A DNA stretch of 64,000 nucleotides from an uncultured Lachnospiraceae bacterium (lineage in GTDB: Bacteria > Bacillota > Clostridia > Lachnospirales > Lachnospiraceae). Positions within the stretch are counted from its first letter, which is position 1. Every line of letters begins with the position of its first letter. The position numbers and the translations under genes are program-made. This document shows, piece after piece, positions 1 through 7,007 of the stretch. The DNA is taken from assembly GCA_902802515.1 (NCBI GenBank), contig CADCMM010000003.1:1-64000 (forward strand), in the 5' to 3' direction. Below the pieces are notes generated by a model that was given only the letters and a program-made list of their open reading frames with translations, was not told the DNA's origin and ran no database searches.

Positions 1-81
1 GAATCGGCATCAAACAATCTGCTGTTGTTCATGCTGACATCGCAAAAACAGTCCCGAATAATGTGCAGAATGGAGTTCCGT

Positions 82-759
82 TTAATTTGCGGAACAACAC
101 TTTTTCAGAGCCTTCAGTCTCTGTTGTTTACGGATACCAGCCGCCTGTGCCGCTTCCGCCTGCGTTGCCCCAGTTTGCGTTTCCCTGGATGGCGGCTTAC
201 ACATATTTCTTCCGCCATTGTCAGATCGTGCTTTTTCTGCCTGCATCTGACTCCGTTCAACATTGGATCCTTTGCAACGCTCTGCCCGGCTTGTTCCAAT
301 GCGGCTTCCAGAAAGAGTATGCTGCATCACAGGCCTTGCAGGATTGACCCTGAGCACTGTTCTTCTGCTCCGGATGTCAGCCTCATGGACTGTCCGAAGG
401 GATATCTCTTCCGGATGCCCGCGGATCCGGTACTCTCCGGGTGATCTCTCCTCTTCCTGGTAAGCTTCGATATCAAAAGATGCCTCCCTCTTCATGGGAA
501 CATCCGTGATATCCGGGTCCGGCAGCTTCCGTTCCAGTTTTTTTTCAATCTCTTCCATGATTTTTCTTTGCTGGATCGGACTGTAGGAGTTCCACATTTT
601 AAGCTGTGCCCGGTTCAGATAAGAGAGCATGTATTGCTGTCTGGCAGGCAGTGATGCGCCTCGGGATGTCTGTCTGATCGCTTCCTGCTTTTTACTATCC
701 GCCATCATGACAGCTGCCCCTGCCATTTCTGATCCGTTCTTATGCTCTTTCACAGGCAT
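82..759 (-). CDS. Unrecognised charged protein downstream of virB4
   Basis: A 225-residue protein with a good SD (GGGGAGG) eight bases before the ATG, starting just after the virB4 stop, so it belongs to the same transcript. It has no signal peptide or membrane segment. The middle is Glu/Arg/Lys rich and the C-terminus is Ala/Arg/Lys rich. I do not recognise the family. After the stop at 82-84 another minus frame stays open to the window edge, so the C-terminus could be truncated by a frameshift of a longer gene; this cannot be decided here. Confidence 0.55.
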   Translation of the reverse strand: MPVKEHKNGSEMAGAAVMMADSKKQEAIRQTSRGASLPARQQYMLSYLNRAQLKMWNSYSPIQQRKIMEEIEKKLERKLPDPDITDVPMKREASFDIEAYQEEERSPGEYRIRGHPEEISLRTVHEADIRSRRTVLRVNPARPVMQHTLSGSRIGTSRAERCKGSNVERSQMQAEKARSDNGGRNMCKPPSRETQTGATQAEAAQAAGIRKQQRLKALKKCCSAN

Positions 760-762
760 CTT

Positions 763-3273
763 CTATACCTCCCCTTCATACCCGTCTACCGGATATGGGA
801 AAACCCCTTCCAGATCGGTAGGGGCTTTTGCTGCTTCTTTTTGCACCTGCTCCGGCAGGATCTCCATCTCTGCTGAAACCATTTTTTTCAGTTTCTTTGC
901 TCTTACCTTTTCGTGGAAGTTGGTGTTAAAGAGCTGATACATCAGACTGTCCTTCGGCATCCTCGCATCCATGGGGATATATTTCTCTCCGAACTTTAAA
1001 AGCCCACATCCCGGAAAAGAATTATCCACGTAGGATAAGAGCGTGTCCGAGATGCCCAGAACATTCCCCAGGATTTCCTGCTCTGCCTCATGCTGACACA
1101 GCAGCGCCGTAAAATCACTGTTGTGCAGCATCGTCTGTACGGTTTTGGACGACAGGGCATCCGTGATATCCTGCGTGATGGCAGTGCACAGGCCGCCCTG
1201 CTTTCTAACCTCCCTCCAGATCTTATCCAGATAAGCAGATGAAAACCGGTCTCTGGCCAGGTTATGAAACTCATCGATATAGAGCCTTGTGGAGATCCCT
1301 CGCCGTGAATTGAACACGATCCTGGAACGTATATTTTCCAGCATGATCAGGGTTCCGATCCCGGACTGCTCCTTTCCCAGATTTCCCAGGCCAAACACCA
1401 CGAACCGGTTATTGATATTCACGTTCGTGGGTTTGGCGAACATATCCAGGCCGGTGATCAGGAAGCGCTCCATATTCAGCATCAGGTCGTTCGCCCAGAT
1501 CTCATCCATACCGGAGAGCATGTCATAAAAGTCCCGCAGCGTCGGTGTCTGATATCCTTTCTCATCCATGTGCTCATACAGCTGCATCACGCACCGTGTT
1601 ATGATGGTTTTGTACTCCGACCGGATTTCTCCCTCCAGGATCTGGGAAAAGATCCCGTTCATCAGATCCATCTTGTCAGACAGGAAGTTCCGCTTGTTGT
1701 TCATATACTTCATTGTCTCCGTATCCAGGGGATTGATATAATGCTCCGCCTGTGCCCCGAAATCAATAAACTGGCCACCCAGGTAATCTGCGATCTCCTT
1801 ATACTCATTCTGGGGATCGATAATAATGATCACATCATTGGTTCCAAAGAATACCTGGATCAGCTCCAGCTTGGTATACATGCCCTTGCCGGAACCGGAC
1901 ACGCCCAGAATAAAACCATTCCCGTTTTTTATGAGCTTCCGGTCTCCGAACAGGACATTCTTGGATACCTGATTAATGCCATAGAACACACCACCCTTAT
2001 CACAAAGTTCGCTTACCACAAAAGGTGTAAGCGCGGATAAAGGCTGCGTGAACATGGCACGCATGGCACCTACATGGCGCACCCCGATCGGCAGTGCGGT
2101 ATCGATTGTCTCGATCTGCTCATAGTAAGCCGGAACGAAGGAGAAGCCTTCCCCCTCGGCCACTGTCAGAAACGAAAGCACATCATTTTCCAGCTGCGCT
2201 CTGGAGGAAGCGGATATCACAGCATACAGCCCGACATAAAAGAACTTCTCATTATTCTCGTTCATGATATCCAGGTATCCTTCCAGTTCATCCTTTTCCC
2301 GCCGTTTGTCATAGCTGATATCGCTCGACCAGGCCCAGGCCTTGTTCCGTGTCTCCTGTTGTTTTTCGATCTCACGGCCGTTACGGAGCAGCTGGTTGGA
2401 TACCTTCTTTCTTGCGACATCCTGCGGGATCGCCTCCACATCGATCGTAAGAATGACGTGGTAGGTTCCCCCGGCAAGCTTTTTGACCGTCTCCGGATCA
2501 ATGGCATTTGGCATCTTCGGCAGATACAGGGCACGGACATAGCGCTCATCGATCTGCAGCGTCTGTCCGTCCTTCTCCCCATATTCCCCTTCCGCCTGCC
2601 GCACCATCCGTGGGGCAATATAATCCTTCCAGTCCGCCCTGCGCCGGATCATATCCTCAAAGGTAAAATCAAAATCCGCTTCATGTCCCAGATGATAAAA
2701 CGCATGCAGATATTTCAGCCGCTCCACCGCCGTCAATGGAATAAGGGCGCTGCCAAGGCTCTTAAAGTCCGCTGTCAGGTTCGCTTCGATGCTGCGGAAA
2801 TAATCACGTGCCAGGCGTTCATCCTCCCTTCTGCAGGTGATGACAAAAAGCCGCACCTGCTCAATCCCACCGTTTTTCATGACGGAATTTTCCACATGAT
2901 CATTGATGGAAGCGACGATATCCCGATATCTGGTATCCTTACAGCGAAGGAACAGCTCCTGCCGCATCTTTTCGAGGTCCCGGTTGTTGTTCATGATCAC
3001 AATCTTGAAGGATGCTCCCATGGAGTTTAAGAGCCTGCAGTAGCGCTTGAGTGCTCCCTCTTTTTCATAATCATCCATCGTCGCAAAATTGGCGTCCTCA
3101 AACAGATAGGCTTTGTCGTAGAGCTTCTCCACTCCATCCGGCAGGTCTTCAAGCTGGAACACCCCATCGATCCCGATCTTAAAAACCGGGATCAGCTCCT
3201 GCACCCGCTTCGGGGAAGGATAAAGCTTTCTGGTCAGCACTTTGTAATCGGACATATTCTTTTTTGAAGCCAT
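763..3273 (-). CDS. virB4: VirB4/TraE-type conjugation ATPase
   Basis: An 836-residue ATPase that would power the type IV secretion channel at the inner face of the membrane. The N-terminal half is the VirB4 CagE/TrbE-like region; the C-terminal half has a P-loop GVSGSGKG near residues 457-464 and a Walker B stretch LYIDEFHNL near residue 664. The ATG at 3273 is preferred over a GTG at 3282 because the GGGAGG SD is correctly spaced only for the former. It follows prgI directly and overlaps the end region of that gene. The Ser/Thr that normally follows the P-loop lysine is Gly here. Family assignment is firm. Confidence 0.93.
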   Translation of the reverse strand: MASKKNMSDYKVLTRKLYPSPKRVQELIPVFKIGIDGVFQLEDLPDGVEKLYDKAYLFEDANFATMDDYEKEGALKRYCRLLNSMGASFKIVIMNNNRDLEKMRQELFLRCKDTRYRDIVASINDHVENSVMKNGGIEQVRLFVITCRREDERLARDYFRSIEANLTADFKSLGSALIPLTAVERLKYLHAFYHLGHEADFDFTFEDMIRRRADWKDYIAPRMVRQAEGEYGEKDGQTLQIDERYVRALYLPKMPNAIDPETVKKLAGGTYHVILTIDVEAIPQDVARKKVSNQLLRNGREIEKQQETRNKAWAWSSDISYDKRREKDELEGYLDIMNENNEKFFYVGLYAVISASSRAQLENDVLSFLTVAEGEGFSFVPAYYEQIETIDTALPIGVRHVGAMRAMFTQPLSALTPFVVSELCDKGGVFYGINQVSKNVLFGDRKLIKNGNGFILGVSGSGKGMYTKLELIQVFFGTNDVIIIIDPQNEYKEIADYLGGQFIDFGAQAEHYINPLDTETMKYMNNKRNFLSDKMDLMNGIFSQILEGEIRSEYKTIITRCVMQLYEHMDEKGYQTPTLRDFYDMLSGMDEIWANDLMLNMERFLITGLDMFAKPTNVNINNRFVVFGLGNLGKEQSGIGTLIMLENIRSRIVFNSRRGISTRLYIDEFHNLARDRFSSAYLDKIWREVRKQGGLCTAITQDITDALSSKTVQTMLHNSDFTALLCQHEAEQEILGNVLGISDTLLSYVDNSFPGCGLLKFGEKYIPMDARMPKDSLMYQLFNTNFHEKVRAKKLKKMVSAEMEILPEQVQKEAAKAPTDLEGVFPYPVDGYEGEV

Positions 3274-3275
3274 GT

Positions 3276-3671
3276 TTAACACACCTCCCTTTCCGGATCA
3301 TCCAGCATAAAGGATGGGTTCTTCACCATTTTCTTCACGGAAGAAGGATCTCTTTCCTGACCGCCTGGCAGAAGCACCTCGGGAATGAAATAATACACCT
3401 CCCGGGTAATCGCGCTGCGGCGCTTCTTCAGATACTCCAGCGGCGTCATGCCATGGATCCGTAAAAACCCTGATGCTGCGATCGGCAATACGACCGGAAG
3501 TGCCAGGTAGAAGCTGACCGACTGCTCCAGCTTCAGCACATAACTGGCAAACAAAAAGGTGCCGGTTCCCGCCGCCACCGAAATGATGGAAAGTGCTGTC
3601 TGTTTTAAAGTCAGTCCCTTGAAGAAATCATCCTTATAGCTGTCCAGATCCTTGTTTACCGGTATCTGCAT
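3276..3671 (-). CDS. PrgI family conjugation membrane protein
   Basis: A 131-residue protein beginning MQIPVNKDL, with two hydrophobic segments at about residues 27-45 and 52-70, then a basic cytoplasmic tail containing TPLEYLKKRR. This layout and the position directly upstream of virB4 are typical of PrgI/VirB3-like proteins, which anchor VirB4 at the membrane in Gram-positive conjugation systems. It lies at the start of the VirB4 gene and overlaps the preceding gene's end by 16 bases, so translation is probably coupled. Confidence 0.85.
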   Translation of the reverse strand: MQIPVNKDLDSYKDDFFKGLTLKQTALSIISVAAGTGTFLFASYVLKLEQSVSFYLALPVVLPIAASGFLRIHGMTPLEYLKKRRSAITREVYYFIPEVLLPGGQERDPSSVKKMVKNPSFMLDDPEREVC

Positions 3672-4153
3672 TCCCGCTCACCTTCTTCCACATCCGGGAG
3701 GGCAATGACAGACCGGGCTACCTTTTGCAGCTGATAGACGCCGTACACGGGAAAGAGCTTCTTCCAGTCCTTCCCGACCGGTTTTCCGCACCGAAGAGCT
3801 TTCTCTTCAAAATCCCCTTTTGCCACCTTCGCGTGCTCCTTCAGCCTGATCAGGCGATATCGTGACCAGTCTTCCTGCCGGATCTGATCCCTGAGCGGAC
3901 AGTCGTCGGGTACTTCCATTCCTTTTTCGACCATCTCATCCAGATCCTTGTGCAATCCGAGCAGGATCGGTTTATCATCGGTAACGCAAAACCAGTATTT
4001 CATGCCGTCACGATCTGCCTCTTCCTTCGTTTCGTAGGAAAAGGGTGTGACGATCTTCACCAGATAATTCTTTTCCTTCACCGCATCTGTCAGCAGATTT
4101 CCTTTATCCGGGCCCACGGTGAGAAGGCCCCAGTAAATGTGTCTGTAAATCAT
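3656..4153 (-). CDS. Conserved-type ICE protein of unknown function
   Basis: 165 residues from the ATG at 4153, which has the SD GGAAAGGTGG; the open frame continues upstream to 4249 but that part overlaps the end of the VirB6-like gene and lacks an SD. The protein is soluble and charged, with no obvious motif or membrane span. Placed between the VirB6-like and PrgI genes, it is probably an accessory of the transfer apparatus, but that is inferred from context only. Confidence 0.7.
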   Translation of the reverse strand: MIYRHIYWGLLTVGPDKGNLLTDAVKEKNYLVKIVTPFSYETKEEADRDGMKYWFCVTDDKPILLGLHKDLDEMVEKGMEVPDDCPLRDQIRQEDWSRYRLIRLKEHAKVAKGDFEEKALRCGKPVGKDWKKLFPVYGVYQLQKVARSVIALPDVEEGERECRYR

Positions 4154-4170
4154 AAGTACCACCTTTCCTT

Positions 4171-5091
4171 TTATCCAAGCCCGAGGCACCTTCTCACGGT
4201 TGCCTCCGCTCCTTTTACACATGCACATGCCGTTATCATCGGCAGGCAATATTCAACGATTGTCAGTATCGCACCCAATGCCCCGCTGGCACCCTCACTG
4301 CTCACCATGGATCCTCCGTCGGCAAACAGCCCGAAGCTGATGCGGATCGCAATGGCGATGACCACTGCCTCCAGCGCATACGCCAGAAGCGTGCGGATCC
4401 AGGAAATCCCTGTCTGGGATATCGTATGGCCTCCGGCAAAGCTGGAAAGTGCGACCGGTCCGAAGGGAATGCAAAGATACATCTTAAAAAGCCTCGACAA
4501 GACAGCCAGAATCAACTGCACCCCGCATACCAGGATCACGATCCCGCCAAATAAACCGGCGATCATGGAGATGATTCCGGTTCCCAGCCACTGAGTTCCG
4601 TTCGCATCATCATCCTCCATCTTCTGGATCAGATCATCAAAGACATTCTCCACTTCTGTTCCTGTCATGGAAGAGCTGCTGACGTTGACAACCGATACAA
4701 GGGCGGTTGAACAGTCAACCGTCCCCCGTACCAGTGCCAGTGAATTCACGATCAGCGTTGCCGTGATGATGTATCGGATAAAGAACCGGAACATATTTTC
4801 CAATGTAAAGTTATTACGCACATCAATGGACTCGTTCAGCCATCCGATCACAAAAAACAGGATGGAGAGAGATGCCGCAATCCCCATGGAGATATTAAAG
4901 AGATTTCCGGTCACGATAGACCAGGCGTTGCCCCCGCCGGTGACCGGAGATACCTTCAGGTAGTCCGTGGTGATCTTGCAGCATTTCTTCCAGACACTGT
5001 ATCCGGCGAGCAGGCCGTTATTTCCCACATCCATCGTTGCACGGCCCAGGTTTTCCAGGGCGGAGTTGAGCGCACTGCTGATGACTCCCAT
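4171..5091 (-). CDS. VirB6/TrbL-like polytopic conjugation membrane protein
   Basis: 306 residues with about five to six hydrophobic segments and a soluble loop around residues 130-165. It follows the RadC-like gene and precedes the accessory and PrgI genes, the usual place for the VirB6/TrbL-like channel subunit in Clostridial ICEs. The start has a strong SD (AAGGAGAGGAG). The N-terminal 60 residues are amphipathic. Assignment is by topology and context; sequence motifs in this family are weak. Confidence 0.75.
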   Translation of the reverse strand: MGVISSALNSALENLGRATMDVGNNGLLAGYSVWKKCCKITTDYLKVSPVTGGGNAWSIVTGNLFNISMGIAASLSILFFVIGWLNESIDVRNNFTLENMFRFFIRYIITATLIVNSLALVRGTVDCSTALVSVVNVSSSSMTGTEVENVFDDLIQKMEDDDANGTQWLGTGIISMIAGLFGGIVILVCGVQLILAVLSRLFKMYLCIPFGPVALSSFAGGHTISQTGISWIRTLLAYALEAVVIAIAIRISFGLFADGGSMVSSEGASGALGAILTIVEYCLPMITACACVKGAEATVRRCLGLG

Positions 5092-5108
5092 ACGCTTCTC
5101 TCCTCTCC

Positions 5109-6176
5109 TTAACGGCCTCTGTCTCTCGGACGCTGCACGTCTTCTCGCCCATCAGCCGCTGCCTGATCCCGGGATCCCTTTTTATAGGACTCCACCATAT
5201 TTTTCAGCTGCCGGTTTTCCACCGTGATCCGTTTTTCCTGCCAGCCTTCGCTGCCATCCTCCAGAGTTACCCGTCTGGAGATGGAAACGGATGTCTTTCC
5301 GTCTGCCGGAAGCTTCATCCAGTATCCTTTCCCGAACTGATTGTCATGGATGAGCTTTGCCGGGACAACAAAGGACGGCCAGGATTCAAACGGTGTATTC
5401 GGGATCTTTACCCGTGCCAGCTCTGCTCCCTTTTTGGATGTGAAAAACTGGCAGAGTCCTTTTCCAAAATGCAGGCTGACTTCCTCCAACTTCTGCCCTT
5501 CTCCCTTCTGCGCTCCGCCACGGGATGCCTGTTCTGCCTCCATAGGATCGATCTCCCCGAACGGCGTATCAAACGGCGACCCGAATGTCTCCTCCGGAGT
5601 GCCCGCTTCCGGAAAGCTGCCCGGGAAAGGCATTTCCGGATAGGATGTTTCCCGGTATGCGGTTTCCGGCTCCGATACCATACCTGCCACGCCTTCCATC
5701 ATCTGGCTGTAGCCAGGTTCAAAATCCAGATCTCTGTTCTCTTTCATGCTGTAAATCTCCTCTCTGTTTCCTGCGATAATGACATGATCCAGACAGGGGA
5801 TGCCCATTAGCTGCCCTGCCAGGATCAGTCGTTTTGTGGTTTCAATATCCAGCATCGAAGGTGTCGGATCTCCGCTTGGATGATTGTGGATCATAATGAA
5901 GCTGCCTGAATTGGACAAAATGCAGGCCTTCAGGATGTTTGCAACATCAGCAATGGAAGTGTTGAGCGAACCGATGCTGACGATATTGAAATTGATTGGC
6001 TGGCTGGCATTATTCAGATTGACAATGCACACAACCTCCCGGTCATACCTGGACAGCTCTCTTTGCATCACCTCTATGGCTCGCCTGGGTGTGCTGATCT
6101 TCTCTGTGGAGTACAGGGTTCTTCCCTCCTCAAGGCGAACCCAGACTTCCTGCATCCGGTACATTTCCTCCGCCAT
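5109..6176 (-). CDS. RadC-like JAB-domain protein with ICE-type C-terminal domain
   Basis: 355 residues. The N-terminal 150 residues form a RadC/JAB metalloprotease fold with the JAMM signature: His97, His99, Ser107 and Asp110 in HNHPSGDPTPSMLD. A Pro/Glu/Gly-rich linker follows, then a C-terminal domain (about 230-340) with FGKGLCQFFTSKKG and WPSFVVPAKLI stretches that recur in conjugative elements. Despite the historic name, RadC-type proteins have no proven repair role. The start is fixed by the SD GGAGGAGGTGAG and overlaps the small ORF upstream. Confidence 0.82.
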   Translation of the reverse strand: MAEEMYRMQEVWVRLEEGRTLYSTEKISTPRRAIEVMQRELSRYDREVVCIVNLNNASQPINFNIVSIGSLNTSIADVANILKACILSNSGSFIMIHNHPSGDPTPSMLDIETTKRLILAGQLMGIPCLDHVIIAGNREEIYSMKENRDLDFEPGYSQMMEGVAGMVSEPETAYRETSYPEMPFPGSFPEAGTPEETFGSPFDTPFGEIDPMEAEQASRGGAQKGEGQKLEEVSLHFGKGLCQFFTSKKGAELARVKIPNTPFESWPSFVVPAKLIHDNQFGKGYWMKLPADGKTSVSISRRVTLEDGSEGWQEKRITVENRQLKNMVESYKKGSRDQAAADGREDVQRPRDRGR

Positions 6177-6294
6177 CGGCGCTCACCTCCTCCGAAGCGC
6201 TTCCTTCTACACAAAAGGAAACGCTTATGATCTCTCCATCACGGATCTCTTCCGTTAGTTCCTTCAGCTGCTCTAATGTGATTTCTTTTTTCAT
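6130..6294 (-). CDS. Small 54-residue ICE protein overlapping the RadC-like gene
   Basis: An ATG at 6294 with a near-perfect SD (GGAGGTGAG, five bases away) opens a 54-codon frame that runs 47 bases into the RadC-like gene in another frame. The N-terminus MKKEITLEQLKELTEEI is a plausible amphipathic helix; the last 20 residues are Gly/Ser rich. The overlap places the next gene's SD inside this ORF, which suggests translational coupling. Function unknown. Confidence 0.55.
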   Translation of the reverse strand: MKKEITLEQLKELTEEIRDGEIISVSFCVEGSASEEVSADGGGNVPDAGSLGSP

Positions 6295-6340
6295 GTCTCA
6301 CCTCCGCGGGAGCTGCCAGCGAAGGCAGCCCCCTCTCATC

Positions 6341-6637
6341 TCATTTCACCAGGGAGATCACTGTGCTTGCACCGCACATCAGGATGCCGGAAATCACCTT
6401 TTTCAGGGACTGGGTCTGCTGGGAAGAGTCATGGCTCTGATACCCCGCAGCGAATTCAAATACGCCCCAGGCCAGCACAATCGCGCCTGCAGCTTTGATG
6501 ATACCCAGCACCAGCGTATACAGGTTATTGATCTTTCCGGTGATCGCGGTACTGGATGCAAGTGCCGGAGTTGCTGCCATCAGTACAGAAACAAGGATGG
6601 TTCCGGCGGTTAATACAATTTTCTTTTTGTTTCTCAT
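6341..6637 (-). CDS. VirB2/Maff2-like pilin-type membrane protein
   Basis: 98 residues: a signal-peptide-like N-terminus ending in ALAS (about residue 28), a hydrophobic segment around 40-65, the stretch FEFAAGYQSHDSSQQTQ, then a second hydrophobic segment. This matches the layout of Maff2 and TrbC/VirB2-type small proteins found just upstream of VirB6-like genes in Clostridial ICEs. It is the first gene of the transfer block, and a terminator (6668-6697) insulates it from the toxin-like locus upstream. Confidence 0.75.
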   Translation of the reverse strand: MRNKKKIVLTAGTILVSVLMAATPALASSTAITGKINNLYTLVLGIIKAAGAIVLAWGVFEFAAGYQSHDSSQQTQSLKKVISGILMCGASTVISLVK

Positions 6638-6667
6638 GTAAATGCTCCTTTCCGGGAAATTCCCATA

Positions 6668-6697
6668 TAAAAAGCGCCTATCGTTATGACAGACGCT
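6668..6697 (-). terminator. Terminator of the toxin-like mRNA, upstream of the transfer block
   Basis: On the minus strand a 10-bp stem (two wobble pairs) with an ATAAC loop is followed by a run of T. It would end the transcript that carries the 29-codon ORF, just before the Maff2-like gene. Confidence 0.75.
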
Positions 6698-6708
6698 GAA
6701 AAAAGTTC

Positions 6709-6737
6709 TTGACTGTTTTTTGTGTGAACTCTATAAT
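6709..6737 (+). promoter_or_regulatory. Promoter of the antisense RNA
   Basis: TTGACT at 6709-6714 and a perfect TATAAT at 6732-6737, separated by exactly 17 bases. No protein-coding frame with an SD follows on the plus strand before the terminator at 6799-6838, so it should drive a small RNA. Confidence 0.85.
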
Positions 6738-6743
6738 TGTAAA

Positions 6744-6838
6744 TGAAAGAAGCACTGCGACAAGCGGTTAGCTTCAAGTATTAGTGTTAATATTCATTAA
6801 CAACCGCTACTTGGCCGAGTGGCGGTTGTTGCTTTTTC
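6744..6838 (+). ncRNA. Antisense small RNA, putative type I antitoxin
   Basis: About 95 nt from the predicted start to an intrinsic terminator (stem AACAACCGC/GCGGTTGTT, extended by inner pairs, then CTTTTT). It is convergent with the 29-codon ORF at 6807-6896 and complementary to that ORF's last 11 codons plus the 3' untranslated part of its mRNA. This is the geometry of txpA/RatA-type systems in Firmicutes. No RNA family was searched. Confidence 0.7.
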
Positions 6839-6896
6839 TCTGGATCTTTAATGTGAATGTTATTCCAAACACATGAAAAGTCAAAGTAATCGGCAT
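6807..6896 (-). CDS. 29-residue toxin-like peptide (putative type I toxin)
   Basis: The ATG at 6896 has a perfect SD (AGGAGGTGAT) and opens 29 codons: a short hydrophobic, beta-branched N-terminal half (MPITLTFHVFGITFTLKI) and a basic Arg/Lys/Asn/His tail ending in SAK. The size, the hydrophobic-then-basic layout, the convergent antisense RNA and the 5'-3' complementarity of the mRNA fit a type I toxin that acts at the membrane. I do not recognise a named family. It has its own promoter (6974-7002) and terminator (6668-6697), so it is an independent locus between the adhesin and transfer genes. Confidence 0.65.
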   Translation of the reverse strand: MPITLTFHVFGITFTLKIQRKSNNRHSAK

Positions 6897-6973
6897 ATGT
6901 ATCACCTCCTTTCGGAGAATGATAGCCAACCGCCTGCCGCTATGCAGTGCTTCTGCCCTTAACGGGCTTTTTT

Positions 6974-7002
6974 ATTTTAACAATTGTTCTTTCAAAATAC
7001 AA
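6974..7002 (-). promoter_or_regulatory. Candidate promoter of the toxin-like ORF
   Basis: On the minus strand TTGTAT (6997-7002) and TAAAAT (6974-6979) are 17 bases apart. The -35 element is weak. A short GCCC/GGGC hairpin and the leader that pairs with the mRNA 3' end follow. Confidence 0.45.
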
Positions 7003-7007
7003 CTATA

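Noticed and set aside
2074-3030. Plus-strand open frame of 318 codons opposite virB4
   Set aside because: Shadow of a conserved gene on the minus strand; no SD or recognisable motif.
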